DNA of 10,789 nucleotides from Desulfobacterales bacterium (GTDB lineage: Bacteria > Desulfobacterota > Desulfobacteria > Desulfobacterales > JAFDCJ01). The notes under the pieces were generated by a model. The model worked only from the letters and a program-made list of their open reading frames with translations. It ran no database searches and was not told where the DNA came from. Positions 1 through 6,170 of the stretch are shown one piece after another. The stretch is from NCBI GenBank assembly GCA_029932495.1, contig JAOZPY010000062.1, positions 1-10,789 of the forward strand, written 5' to 3'. Every line of letters begins with the position of its first letter. Position 1 is the first letter of the stretch. Made by a program: the position numbers and the translations under genes.

Positions 1-935
1 TCCTGCCGTCTTCCTTCCCTGGCCAGGATCAGCCCGTAGCGGTAATGTGCCATGGGATCTTCCGGATTTCTGGCCACTTCGGCCTCCAGCTTGCTGAAAA
101 CCGTCTGCTCGTTGCCATAGCGGGTTTCCAGTTGGGTATGGATCCGTTGGAAATTATCCTGGTTTACCAAAGGAATCGGTTTATGGTTGCTGTTATAATT
201 TGCAAGCCATGATTCTATGTAGGCAATACGGTCTTCCACCGCCGGGTGAGTCATCAGATAGGTGGGGATCTGATTGGCTCCAAACCAGGTTTTACGGCGA
301 ATTTTTTTTAATATTTTCAGCAGCCCGCCGGCACTGTAACCCGCCTGGGTGATAAATTTAAGTCCGAATTGATCGGCCTGTATTTCATCATTGCGGCTGA
401 AAGCCAGCTGTGCGGACTGCCCGGCGGCCGTCGATCCCTGGGTGATGGCAGCAGCCGCCTCCGGGCTGCCGCCGCCCACTCCCACCAGGATTCCAGCGGC
501 CATGCCGGCCAGGGTGGCGATTCCGATCCTTTTGGAGCGTTCAATCTTCTGAGAAATATGGCGGCAGTAAACATGGGCAATTTCATGGCCCAAAATCCCC
601 GCAAGTTCTTCTTCTTCTTCCATGGCATCGATCAGTCCGCTGTAAACAAAAATGTGTCCGGCCGGTGTGGCAAAGGCATTGTAAACCTCCTGTCGGATCA
701 CATGGACATGATACTGAAACGGCTGCTGGGGCATCGCCGCCAGAAGACGCTGCGCCACTCTGTTGACATAGCCGACAATCTCCGGATCATCAATAAGGTC
801 AAACTGCTGGTAGATAATGTTCATCATCTTGCGCGACATTTCCTCTTCTTGCGCGACAGTGATGCCCCAAGCTTGCGACCCGGCGACGATCAAACCGACT
901 ACCGCCATGGTGACTATTTGTTTAAAAACCTTCAT
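1..935 (-). CDS. Exported M48-family zinc metallopeptidase (BepA/Oma1-like), 3' end outside window
   Basis: Zinc endopeptidase of family M48, expected in the periplasm where relatives such as BepA degrade or chaperone misassembled outer-membrane proteins. Translation from ATG at 935 is open for 311 codons to the left edge. Residues 1-24 look like a signal peptide: MKVF-K start, then a hydrophobic stretch ending SQAWG. The family block NAFATPAGHIFV is at 86-97, the catalytic zinc motif HEIAH at 117-121, and the third zinc ligand is probably E184 in SRNDEIQADQFG. A Gly/Ala-rich hydrophobic stretch (about 138-165) lies between them, as in other members. From about residue 285 the sequence (DPMAHYRYGLILAREGR) looks like the start of a TPR repeat, which fits the BepA layout of protease plus C-terminal TPR. 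A run of five Glu (106-110) precedes the active site. The 5' context has a GGGG stretch as a weak ribosome binding site. It is transcribed divergently from parA. The family is certain; the substrate is unknown. Confidence 0.93.
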   Translation of the reverse strand, partial: MKVFKQIVTMAVVGLIVAGSQAWGITVAQEEEMSRKMMNIIYQQFDLIDDPEIVGYVNRVAQRLLAAMPQQPFQYHVHVIRQEVYNAFATPAGHIFVYSGLIDAMEEEEELAGILGHEIAHVYCRHISQKIERSKRIGIATLAGMAAGILVGVGGGSPEAAAAITQGSTAAGQSAQLAFSRNDEIQADQFGLKFITQAGYSAGGLLKILKKIRRKTWFGANQIPTYLMTHPAVEDRIAYIESWLANYNSNHKPIPLVNQDNFQRIHTQLETRYGNEQTVFSKLEAEVARNPEDPMAHYRYGLILAREGRRQ

Positions 936-992
936 GGTTACCCCAGACAGACTAACCCTCAACGTTGCATAAACAAACTGGCATAAAAAAAG

Positions 993-1048
993 CCCCATCC
1001 TTTAGATTCACCAAATGGGATATCTTCAAAATGGTGTGCTCATTTGGT
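993..1048 (-). promoter_or_regulatory. Possible attenuator-like pair of alternative hairpins upstream of the M48 gene
   Basis: On the minus strand, ACCAAAUG (1048-1041) can pair perfectly with CAUUUGGU (1017-1010) over a 23-nt loop. The second half of this stem overlaps UCCCAU (1020-1015), which can instead pair with AUGGGG (998-993), with one G-U pair. That second hairpin is followed by C and then seven U (991-985), as in an intrinsic terminator. The two stems exclude each other, which is the layout of an attenuator about 50 nt before the M48 start codon. The terminator stem is short and its loop is long (16 nt), so chance is a real alternative. No known riboswitch class is recognised. Confidence 0.25.
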
Positions 1049-1085
1049 ATCATAGGTAATACCAGATCATTAGATATTGTTTGCC

Positions 1086-1103
1086 ATGTTGTTTATGCAA
1101 CAT
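1086..1103. promoter_or_regulatory. Operator-like dyad ATGTTG-N6-CAACAT
   Basis: A perfect 6-bp inverted repeat with a 6-bp spacer (tttatg), lying inside the right arm of the larger inverted repeat. The left arm (961-983) carries a degraded version of the same dyad (GTTG-N6-CAAA). An 18-bp dyad in a divergent promoter region is typical of a helix-turn-helix dimer site. The regulator is unknown. It does not match the parS consensus. Confidence 0.4.
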
Positions 1104-1117
1104 TAAGATAACATTTA

Positions 1118-1148
1118 TTGATGCCCTGATAAGTGACACGCCTATTAT
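1118..1148 (+). promoter_or_regulatory. Possible sigma-70-type promoter for the parA operon
   Basis: TTGATG (1118-1123, four of six consensus bases) is followed after 19 bp by TATTAT (1143-1148, five of six). The spacer is longer than the ideal 17 bp, so this is only a candidate. It lies about 40 bp before the first parA start codon and just outside the right inverted-repeat arm. Confidence 0.3.
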
Positions 1149-1187
1149 GATGGCACATTTTTATCCTCTTTTCAAACATCAAATTTT

Positions 1188-1964
1188 ATGATAGACCATA
1201 CCTCCATGGCACAGGTGATTTGCATTGCGAACCAAAAAGGGGGCGTCGGCAAGACAACGACCGCCATCAACCTGTCAGCGTCGCTGGCCGTGTCCGAAAA
1301 GCGCACACTGCTGGTGGATTGCGATCCCCAGGCAAACGCCACATCGGGCATGGGCATCGACAGTTCAGCTCTGGACAAAACCCTGTATCACGGTATGGTG
1401 GGCCGGGCCAGTTCCCGGAGTCTGGTCATGAACAGCGCCATTGCCACGCTGAAGGTAATCCCTTCGAATGTCGAATTGATCGTGTTTGAAGTTGAAATGA
1501 TGGACCGCCCCGGCCGCGAAAAAACGCTGAAAAACATCCTGTCCGAACTGGACGGGTCATTTGAATACATTATTCTGGATTGCCCACCATCGCTGAGCCT
1601 GCTGACCGTCAATGCCCTGACTGCCGCCGATTCATTGCTCATCCCTTTGCAATGCGAATTTTACGCACTGGAGGGACTTGGCCAGTTATTGCAGACGGTT
1701 AAACGTATTCGACAGGCGTTCAATCCAACCTTGCAGATTGCCGGCATCCTGCTGACCATGTTCGACAAACGCACCAATCTGTCATACCAGGTCGCCGAGG
1801 AGGCTGAAAATTATTTCAAAGATTTGGTATTTAAAACCATTGTTCCCAGAAATATACGTTTAAGCGAAGCGCCCAGTTTCGGAAAGCCCATCCTGCTCTA
1901 TGACGCCACTTCAACTGGAGCCCGCAGCTATATCGAACTGGCCCGGGAAATTTTGCAGGGTTAA
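1188..1964 (+). CDS. parA: Chromosome partitioning ATPase ParA/Soj
   Basis: Deviant Walker-type ATPase that binds DNA non-specifically as an ATP dimer and moves ParB-parS complexes during chromosome segregation. It has 258 residues, usual for a chromosomal ParA without an N-terminal DNA-binding domain. The deviant Walker A motif KGGVGKTT is at 17-24, with the signature lysine K17. The Walker A' segment LLVDCDPQ is around 41-48, and Walker B (IILDCPPS) has its aspartate at 131. The C-terminal half contains the usual RLSEAPSFGKPI segment. Two starts are possible: ATG at 1188 and in-frame ATG at 1206. The second gives the family's standard N-terminus (MAQVICIANQKGG). Neither has a clear Shine-Dalgarno sequence, so the longer form is given here but the shorter is plausible. 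It is the first gene of the plus-strand cluster and is followed by parB after 10 nt. Confidence 0.96.
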   Translation: MIDHTSMAQVICIANQKGGVGKTTTAINLSASLAVSEKRTLLVDCDPQANATSGMGIDSSALDKTLYHGMVGRASSRSLVMNSAIATLKVIPSNVELIVFEVEMMDRPGREKTLKNILSELDGSFEYIILDCPPSLSLLTVNALTAADSLLIPLQCEFYALEGLGQLLQTVKRIRQAFNPTLQIAGILLTMFDKRTNLSYQVAEEAENYFKDLVFKTIVPRNIRLSEAPSFGKPILLYDATSTGARSYIELAREILQG

Positions 1965-1974
1965 GGGGTAAAGC

Positions 1975-2883
1975 ATGCAAAAAAACAAGGTCCTGAAAAC
2001 CGCCGGCACCGGTTCGGCCAAACGAAAAAAGAATGCCCTGGGCAAGGGCCTGGACGCCTTGATTCCAGCGATGGAAACCCGGGATAAAAAAGATTCAGAC
2101 TACTTTTTCTGCGATATCGATCTGATCCGGCCCAACCCTTTCCAGCCCCGGCTTGATTTTTCCGAACAAGATCTGGCAGAACTGACCGAGTCGATCAAAA
2201 CCCAGGGGGTGCTGCAACCCTTGCTGGTGCGAAAAGACAAAGACGGTTATGAGTTGATTGCCGGGGAAAGGCGTTTGAGATCGGCCAAGCTTGCCGGCCT
2301 GAACCAGGTCCCCGTGATTGTCAAACAAGTCGGCGACGATAAGCTGCTGGAAATATCCCTCGTGGAAAACATTCAGCGGGAAAACCTTAATCCCATCGAA
2401 GAAGCTGACGCGTACCACCGTCTGATCACCCAGCTTGACCTGACCCAGGACCAGGCGGCCGCCCGGGTGGGCAAAAGCCGATCCGCCGTGGCCAATTTTT
2501 TACGGCTGCGCCAGTTGCCGGATCAGATCAAAACCAGTATCGTCGAAGGCGCGCTGAGCATGGGACATGCCCGGGCCCTGCTGGGTGCTGAAGCCCCTGC
2601 CCGGCAGCTGACCGCCTGGCGTGCAGTCGTTGCCAGGGGACTGTCCGTACGGGAAACCGAAGCCCTTGTCCGCCGCTTGAAGGGTGAAAAGAAAAAGCCG
2701 CGGGTAACCGCCGACCGCTCCGAGCAGATTCATCTTGACGGCCTTGCAGAGGAGCTCTCCCGGCATTTCGGCACCAAGGTGACGATTAAAAAACACGGCC
2801 AGAAGGGTAAAGTTGAAATTGAATTTTATGGCCATGATGATCTGGATCGCTTAATCCGGCGCCTGAGACAGACAAGAACCTAG
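1975..2883 (+). CDS. parB: Chromosome partitioning protein ParB/Spo0J, CTP-dependent DNA clamp
   Basis: ParB binds parS, loads as a CTP-dependent sliding clamp and stimulates ParA. It has 302 residues, normal for the family. The N-terminal ALGKGLDALIP segment (21-31) is the usual ParA-interacting region. The ParB/sulfiredoxin-like CTPase domain spans about 47-145, with NPFQPR (54-59), the CTP-contacting GERRLRSA (97-104) and ENIQRENLNPIEEA (131-144). The central helix-turn-helix (about 157-178, LTQDQAAARVGKSRSAVANF) recognises parS. The C-terminal dimerisation segment (KVEIEFYGHDDLDRLIRRL) closes the protein. An AAGGGG ribosome binding site overlaps the parA stop codon, so translation is probably coupled to parA. 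I found no parS-like TGTTNCACGTGAAACA site in this window. Confidence 0.97.
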   Translation: MQKNKVLKTAGTGSAKRKKNALGKGLDALIPAMETRDKKDSDYFFCDIDLIRPNPFQPRLDFSEQDLAELTESIKTQGVLQPLLVRKDKDGYELIAGERRLRSAKLAGLNQVPVIVKQVGDDKLLEISLVENIQRENLNPIEEADAYHRLITQLDLTQDQAAARVGKSRSAVANFLRLRQLPDQIKTSIVEGALSMGHARALLGAEAPARQLTAWRAVVARGLSVRETEALVRRLKGEKKKPRVTADRSEQIHLDGLAEELSRHFGTKVTIKKHGQKGKVEIEFYGHDDLDRLIRRLRQTRT

Positions 2884-2896
2884 GTTGACGGTGCAC

Positions 2897-3418
2897 ATGT
2901 CCGTTCATATTATTATAGACGGCTACAATCTGATCCGCCGCTCTGCCCGGCTGAGCGCCCTGGATCGGCAGGATCTTGAAGCGGGGCGTGAAACTCTGGT
3001 GGACATGCTGGCCGCTTATAAAAAGTTCAAGGCTCACCGCATCACGGTGGTATTCGATGGCACGCGTGCCGCTGCGTTTTCACCTCAACGGGATCGGCAC
3101 AAGGGAATTTCCATCCTGTTTTCCCGCAACGGCGAAACCGCCGATGATGTGATCATTAAAATGGCCCGCAAAGAAGGATCGAAAGCGGTGGTAGTCAGCT
3201 CCGACCGGCAGATCATCCAAGCGGCTTCCGCCGCCGGGGCGGCCACTGTCGGTGCCGGCCAATTCGAAGACAGGCTTGCCATGGCTGCTTTTACCGAGGG
3301 TATGGACGCCGACCGGGATGGCTACGAGGGCTGGAAGCCGACCACCAGAAAAAAAGGCCCCGGCCGGCGGCTGTCCAAACGGCAGCGCAAAAACAGGAGC
3401 CGGATAGGTAAGTTGTGA
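2897..3418 (+). CDS. NYN/PIN-like ribonuclease of the YacP (Rae1) family
   Basis: A predicted small metal-dependent endoribonuclease with a PIN-like fold; the Bacillus homologue YacP/Rae1 cleaves mRNA on the ribosome. Counting from ATG 2897, the acidic residues expected at the active site are visible: D8 in HIIIDGYNLI, D54 in VVFDGT, D83/D84 in ETADDVI and D103 in VVSSDRQI. From residue 148 the C-terminus is strongly basic (TTRKKGPGRRLSKRQRKNRS), which could bind rRNA or mRNA; it looks disordered. The start is uncertain. In-frame TTG (2885) and GTG (2891) precede the ATG, and an AGG at 2882-2884 is best spaced for the GTG. The ATG gives the family's usual short N-terminus. It follows the parB stop by 13 nt and precedes the DUF3842 gene by 4 nt. 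The fold assignment is firm; the RNA target is inferred. Confidence 0.87.
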   Translation: MSVHIIIDGYNLIRRSARLSALDRQDLEAGRETLVDMLAAYKKFKAHRITVVFDGTRAAAFSPQRDRHKGISILFSRNGETADDVIIKMARKEGSKAVVVSSDRQIIQAASAAGAATVGAGQFEDRLAMAAFTEGMDADRDGYEGWKPTTRKKGPGRRLSKRQRKNRSRIGKL

Positions 3419-3422
3419 GGCA

Positions 3423-3854
3423 ATGAAACGAATCTGTATCATAGACGGCCAGGGCGGTGGGATCGGCAGTACGATCATCAAGAAGCTTAAGGATCGATTT
3501 GAAGAAACCATCCAGATCGTCGCCCTGGGAACCAATGCCATTGCCACCGCTCAGATGCTCAAAGCGCGGGCCAACCGCGGGGCCTCGGGCGAAAATGCCA
3601 TTGTACAGACGGTCAAGCGGGTGGATCTGATCATCGGACCCGTCGGCATTATTATGGCCCATGCCATGATGGGCGAGGTAACGCCAAAAATCGCCGAAGC
3701 CGTGGCTGCCAGTGCAGCCCCCAAGATACTGATACCGCTTTCCCAGGAAAACGTGGAAATCGTCGGCATCTCCCAGCGCCCCTTGCCCAAACTGGTCCAG
3801 GAGCTCATTGAAAAACATTTGCCTGAATCTTTCATGGAAATCATCGAGAAATGA
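3423..3854 (+). CDS. DUF3842 family protein with a Rossmann-like glycine-rich loop
   Basis: Recognised as a DUF3842-type protein of 143 residues, a family of unknown function found in clostridia and sulfate reducers. It starts with a beta strand and glycine-rich loop (RICIIDGQGGGIGSTI; GQGGGIG at 9-15), as in nucleotide-binding Rossmann folds. Next come an ALGTNAIATAQML segment, NRGASGENAI, a glycine/proline turn DLIIGPVGIIMAHAMMGE, and an IPLSQENVEIVGI strand near the C-terminus. There is no signal peptide, membrane helix or cysteine pair. GTGAGG just upstream of the ATG overlaps the stop codon of the preceding gene and serves as ribosome binding site, so translation is probably coupled. The next gene encodes a CooT-like nickel protein, which hints at a metal or CODH-related role, but nothing in the sequence proves it. 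Confidence 0.82.
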   Translation: MKRICIIDGQGGGIGSTIIKKLKDRFEETIQIVALGTNAIATAQMLKARANRGASGENAIVQTVKRVDLIIGPVGIIMAHAMMGEVTPKIAEAVAASAAPKILIPLSQENVEIVGISQRPLPKLVQELIEKHLPESFMEIIEK

Positions 3855-3912
3855 AAGCTTTTAGGGTGAACAAAATTCAGGTTGTAAATCTTATCGTACA
3901 AGGGGAACTACC

Positions 3913-4104
3913 ATGTGTGAAGCCAGCGCTTATCTGATAGAAGGCGACCAGCAAAAACTGATCATGGAAGCCGTGGACACCATTGAGCCGGAAGAAGACG
4001 GCATCCGGTTGATCAATATCTTCGGGGAGCAAAAATTCGTCAAGGCCCAAATTCACTCCCTGTCCCTGGTGGATAACAAAGTCTATCTAAAAAACAAGGG
4101 GTAA
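3913..4104 (+). CDS. CooT-family nickel-binding protein
   Basis: A 63-residue protein beginning Met-Cys-Glu, the hallmark of the CooT family. In Rhodospirillum rubrum, CooT is a small dimeric nickel protein involved in maturation of carbon monoxide dehydrogenase, and Cys2 is the key nickel ligand; the same Cys2 is present here and is the only cysteine. The remainder (AYLIEGDQQKLIMEAVDTIEP, then IRLINIFGEQKFVKAQIHSLSLVDNKVYL) fits a small all-beta fold. AAGGGG lies 7 nt before the ATG, a good ribosome binding site. There is a 58-nt gap from the DUF3842 gene, and the stop codon overlaps the next start as TAATG. No CODH gene is in the window, so the client enzyme is unknown; CODH/acetyl-CoA synthase or another nickel enzyme is possible. 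Confidence 0.85.
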   Translation: MCEASAYLIEGDQQKLIMEAVDTIEPEEDGIRLINIFGEQKFVKAQIHSLSLVDNKVYLKNKG

Positions 4105-5846
4105 TGAAAATCCTCATCGCCAAAACGTCCGGTTTCTGCATGGGGGTGCGCCGGGCCGTTGAGATGGTGCTGGACGCCCCCGGTCAGTATGAAAACCCGA
4201 TTTTTACCTATGGTCCGCTGATCCACAATCCCCAGGTATTGCACCTTCTGAAATCCAAGGACGTCTCCATCCTGGAAGAAATTCCCGTGCGTGGCTGCGG
4301 AACGGTGCTGATAAGGGCTCACGGGGTGCCGCCCGCCACGAAGCAACAGCTTAAAAACGCCGATTTCACGGTCATCGATGCAACCTGTCCACGGGTCATT
4401 AAGGTCCAGAGGATTATCCGCAAACATGCCCGTGAAAATCATGCGGTCATTATTATCGGTGACAAAAATCATGCCGAGGTCACCGGTCTGCTCGGCTATG
4501 CCAGGGGTCGGGGGTATGTGGCCAGCAGCATAGACGAGCTTGAGGCCCTGCCGGATTTCGACAATGCTATCATCGTCGCGCAAACCACCCAAAGCACCCA
4601 ATTATTTGAAGCCGTAAAAAAGTGGGCGACGGCCCGCCAGCCCCATTACAAAATTTTTGACACCATCTGCGATTCCACCGAACGTCGCCAGGCCGAGGTC
4701 AAACGGCTGGCGGAAGCCGTGGACGTTGTGCTCGTGGTCGGAGGCCTTAAAAGCGGCAATACCCGACGGCTGGCGGAGATTGCGCGGCAAACCGGCAAAC
4801 CGGCCTATCATATTGAATCCGAAGCAGACCTGCAGTCCATCGACATGGATCTGCTGACCGCCGCCCGCTGCATCGGTATCACCGCTGGTGCTTCCACGCC
4901 CAATTGGATCATCAAGAAAATATATCGGGCCCTGGAAGCCATGCAGGTCAAACGCGGACAGAAATGGCGCCAAATACTGTTCGACCTGCAGCGTGCCCTG
5001 CTGCTGACTAATATCTATGTTTCCCTGGGAGCCGGATGCTTGAGTTATGCATGCTCCAAGCTGCTGGGGTTTAGCCAGCTGTTCCCCTATGTATTGATCG
5101 CCATGCTCTATGTTCAGTCCATGCATATTCTCAACAACCTGACCGGCAACAGCGCCGATCAGTACAATGACCCGGAAAGGGCCAATTTTTACCGTCGGCA
5201 CAAACTGCTGCTGGTCTGCCTGGCGCTGGTCTCGGGCAGCAGTGGCCTGGTGATTGCTTACACCCTGGGTTTTTTCCCTTTCCTGCTGCTGCTGGTCATG
5301 AGTCTGCTGGGATTGTCGTACAACATCCAACTGGTGCCCAGGCAGGCTGCTTTTATCAAATACCGCCGGATACGCGATATCCCCGGCTCAAAGACCTTAT
5401 TGATTGCCATGGCCTGGGGGGTTGTAACCGCCGTTCTGCCACCGCTGTCCTCGGGTAACGGCACCGGATGGGTCACGGCGCTGATATTCCTGTGGGCTGC
5501 CGGTATCGTGTTTGTCAGAACGACCTTTTTTGACATCCTCGACATGCAGGGTGATCGCATTGTCGGCAAGGAAACTATCGCCATTTTGCTGGGAGAAAAA
5601 AAATCCCTGCGCCTGCTCAAAAGCATGCTGATCATTCTTATGGCAACGCTGCTGCTGTTGGGTTTACTGCAGCTCATCTCTAACTGCGGTTTTGTATTGA
5701 TCGGCTGCCCGGTCTATCTGCTGTTACTGCTTTGCGCCTATGAGCGGGGCATTTTGCTGCCCAGCGTCCGCCTAGAATTTCTGGTTGAAACCAACTTCGT
5801 CCTGGCGGGAGTGGCTGTTTTGCTGTGGTCAATAATCGGTTTCTAG
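4104..5846 (+). CDS. ispH: IspH (HMBPP reductase) fused to a UbiA-type prenyltransferase-like membrane domain
   Basis: A 580-residue two-domain protein. Residues 1 to about 285 are IspH, the 4Fe-4S enzyme that reduces HMBPP to IPP and DMAPP in the last step of the MEP pathway. The three cluster cysteines are present: C12 (SGFCMGV), C96 (DATCP) and C190 (DTICDST). So are H42, H74, H124, E126 and the SGN motif at 218-220. IspH alone is normally about 280-320 residues. Residues about 290-580 form a polytopic membrane domain with UbiA-superfamily motifs: a first Asn/Asp-rich motif around 345-357 (NNLTGNSADQYND) and a second, D478-x2-D481-x3-D485 followed by GKETIAILLG. The KYRRIRDIPGSK loop is also typical. 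The frame is continuous across the junction, so this is a true fusion. The start overlaps the cooT-like stop by 1 nt. The prenyl acceptor (quinone, lipid or other) cannot be told from sequence. Confidence 0.93.
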   Translation: MKILIAKTSGFCMGVRRAVEMVLDAPGQYENPIFTYGPLIHNPQVLHLLKSKDVSILEEIPVRGCGTVLIRAHGVPPATKQQLKNADFTVIDATCPRVIKVQRIIRKHARENHAVIIIGDKNHAEVTGLLGYARGRGYVASSIDELEALPDFDNAIIVAQTTQSTQLFEAVKKWATARQPHYKIFDTICDSTERRQAEVKRLAEAVDVVLVVGGLKSGNTRRLAEIARQTGKPAYHIESEADLQSIDMDLLTAARCIGITAGASTPNWIIKKIYRALEAMQVKRGQKWRQILFDLQRALLLTNIYVSLGAGCLSYACSKLLGFSQLFPYVLIAMLYVQSMHILNNLTGNSADQYNDPERANFYRRHKLLLVCLALVSGSSGLVIAYTLGFFPFLLLLVMSLLGLSYNIQLVPRQAAFIKYRRIRDIPGSKTLLIAMAWGVVTAVLPPLSSGNGTGWVTALIFLWAAGIVFVRTTFFDILDMQGDRIVGKETIAILLGEKKSLRLLKSMLIILMATLLLLGLLQLISNCGFVLIGCPVYLLLLLCAYERGILLPSVRLEFLVETNFVLAGVAVLLWSIIGF

Positions 5847-5862
5847 CTGGCTGGGATGCATC

Positions 5863-6141
5863 ATGAAACCAGTGAAAATACCCATTGAAGACGTGCTGGA
5901 TCTGCACACTTTTCGCCCGCGGGATATTCCGGAGCTGCTGGAAGATTATATAACGGAGTGTCGGCGGGTGGGCATTTATTCGCTGCGCATCATTCACGGA
6001 AAGGGTACGGGGTTCCAGAAAAAGCGGGTGCGGGAACTACTGGCAAAAAACCCGGCAGTGACGTCGTTTAAAGATGCGCCACCGGAAGCCGGGGGATGGG
6101 GGGCGACAGTGATTCATCTGGCCCCAACGCCGCAGCGATGA
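5863..6141 (+). CDS. Stand-alone Smr-domain protein
   Basis: A 92-residue protein made up almost wholly of a small MutS-related (Smr) domain. Both signature motifs are present: DLH at 13-15 (LDLHTFRPRDIPELL) and HGKGTG at 45-50. Smr domains act as nucleases on DNA or RNA; recent work on bacterial stand-alone forms such as SmrB shows cleavage of mRNA at collided ribosomes. This short version has no extra domains, so its substrate is open. It begins 16 nt after the ispH-ubiA stop and is the last gene of the plus-strand cluster. It ends 29 nt from the convergent response regulator gene. No clear Shine-Dalgarno sequence precedes the ATG. No convincing bidirectional terminator is visible in the short gap. 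Confidence 0.88.
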   Translation: MKPVKIPIEDVLDLHTFRPRDIPELLEDYITECRRVGIYSLRIIHGKGTGFQKKRVRELLAKNPAVTSFKDAPPEAGGWGATVIHLAPTPQR

Positions 6142-6170
6142 CCGACAATCCGGCTTTCCGGTTGACGCCC

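Larger units (their letters stand above)
961..1104. repeat. Imperfect inverted-repeat pair with 23-bp arms in the M48-parA intergenic region
   Basis: The arm at 961-983 and the arm at 1082-1104 are reverse complements at 20 of 23 positions; both share the core TTTATGCAAC or its complement. They enclose 98 bp of AT-rich DNA. Similarity stops at the arm ends on both sides, and I see no convincing target-site duplication outside them. Possible readings are two copies of one operator, the ends of a small non-autonomous (MITE-like) element, or the base of a long RNA stem. The sequence alone does not decide between these. Confidence 0.7.

Noticed and set aside
369..986. A 205-codon plus-strand open frame
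   Set aside because: It lies antisense to the M48 peptidase, whose signal peptide and HEIAH motif are clear. The plus-strand translation resembles no family and is low-complexity in places.
1001..1029. A minus-strand promoter (TTGAAG, 17 bp, TCTAAA) for the M48 gene
   Set aside because: The -10 match is only four of six in AT-rich DNA, and it conflicts with the hairpin reading of the same bases; left uncalled.
1086..1103. The dyad as a parS site next to parAB
   Set aside because: ATGTTG-N6-CAACAT lacks the CACGTG centre of the parS consensus; no other parS-like sequence was found on reading the window.
961..1104. The inverted-repeat pair as an integron attC site
   Set aside because: Total size is near the attC range, but the ends do not carry matching RYYYAAC and GTTRRRY core sites, there is no integron integrase, and both flanking genes are housekeeping genes.
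4602..5330. A 242-codon minus-strand open frame
   Set aside because: It is antisense to the IspH-UbiA gene, is rich in Gln and His as typical of shadow frames, and has no recognisable motif.
6142..6170. A bidirectional terminator between the convergent smr and response regulator genes
   Set aside because: Only a CCGG-N4-CCGG repeat is present, with no adjacent T-run on either strand; too weak to call.
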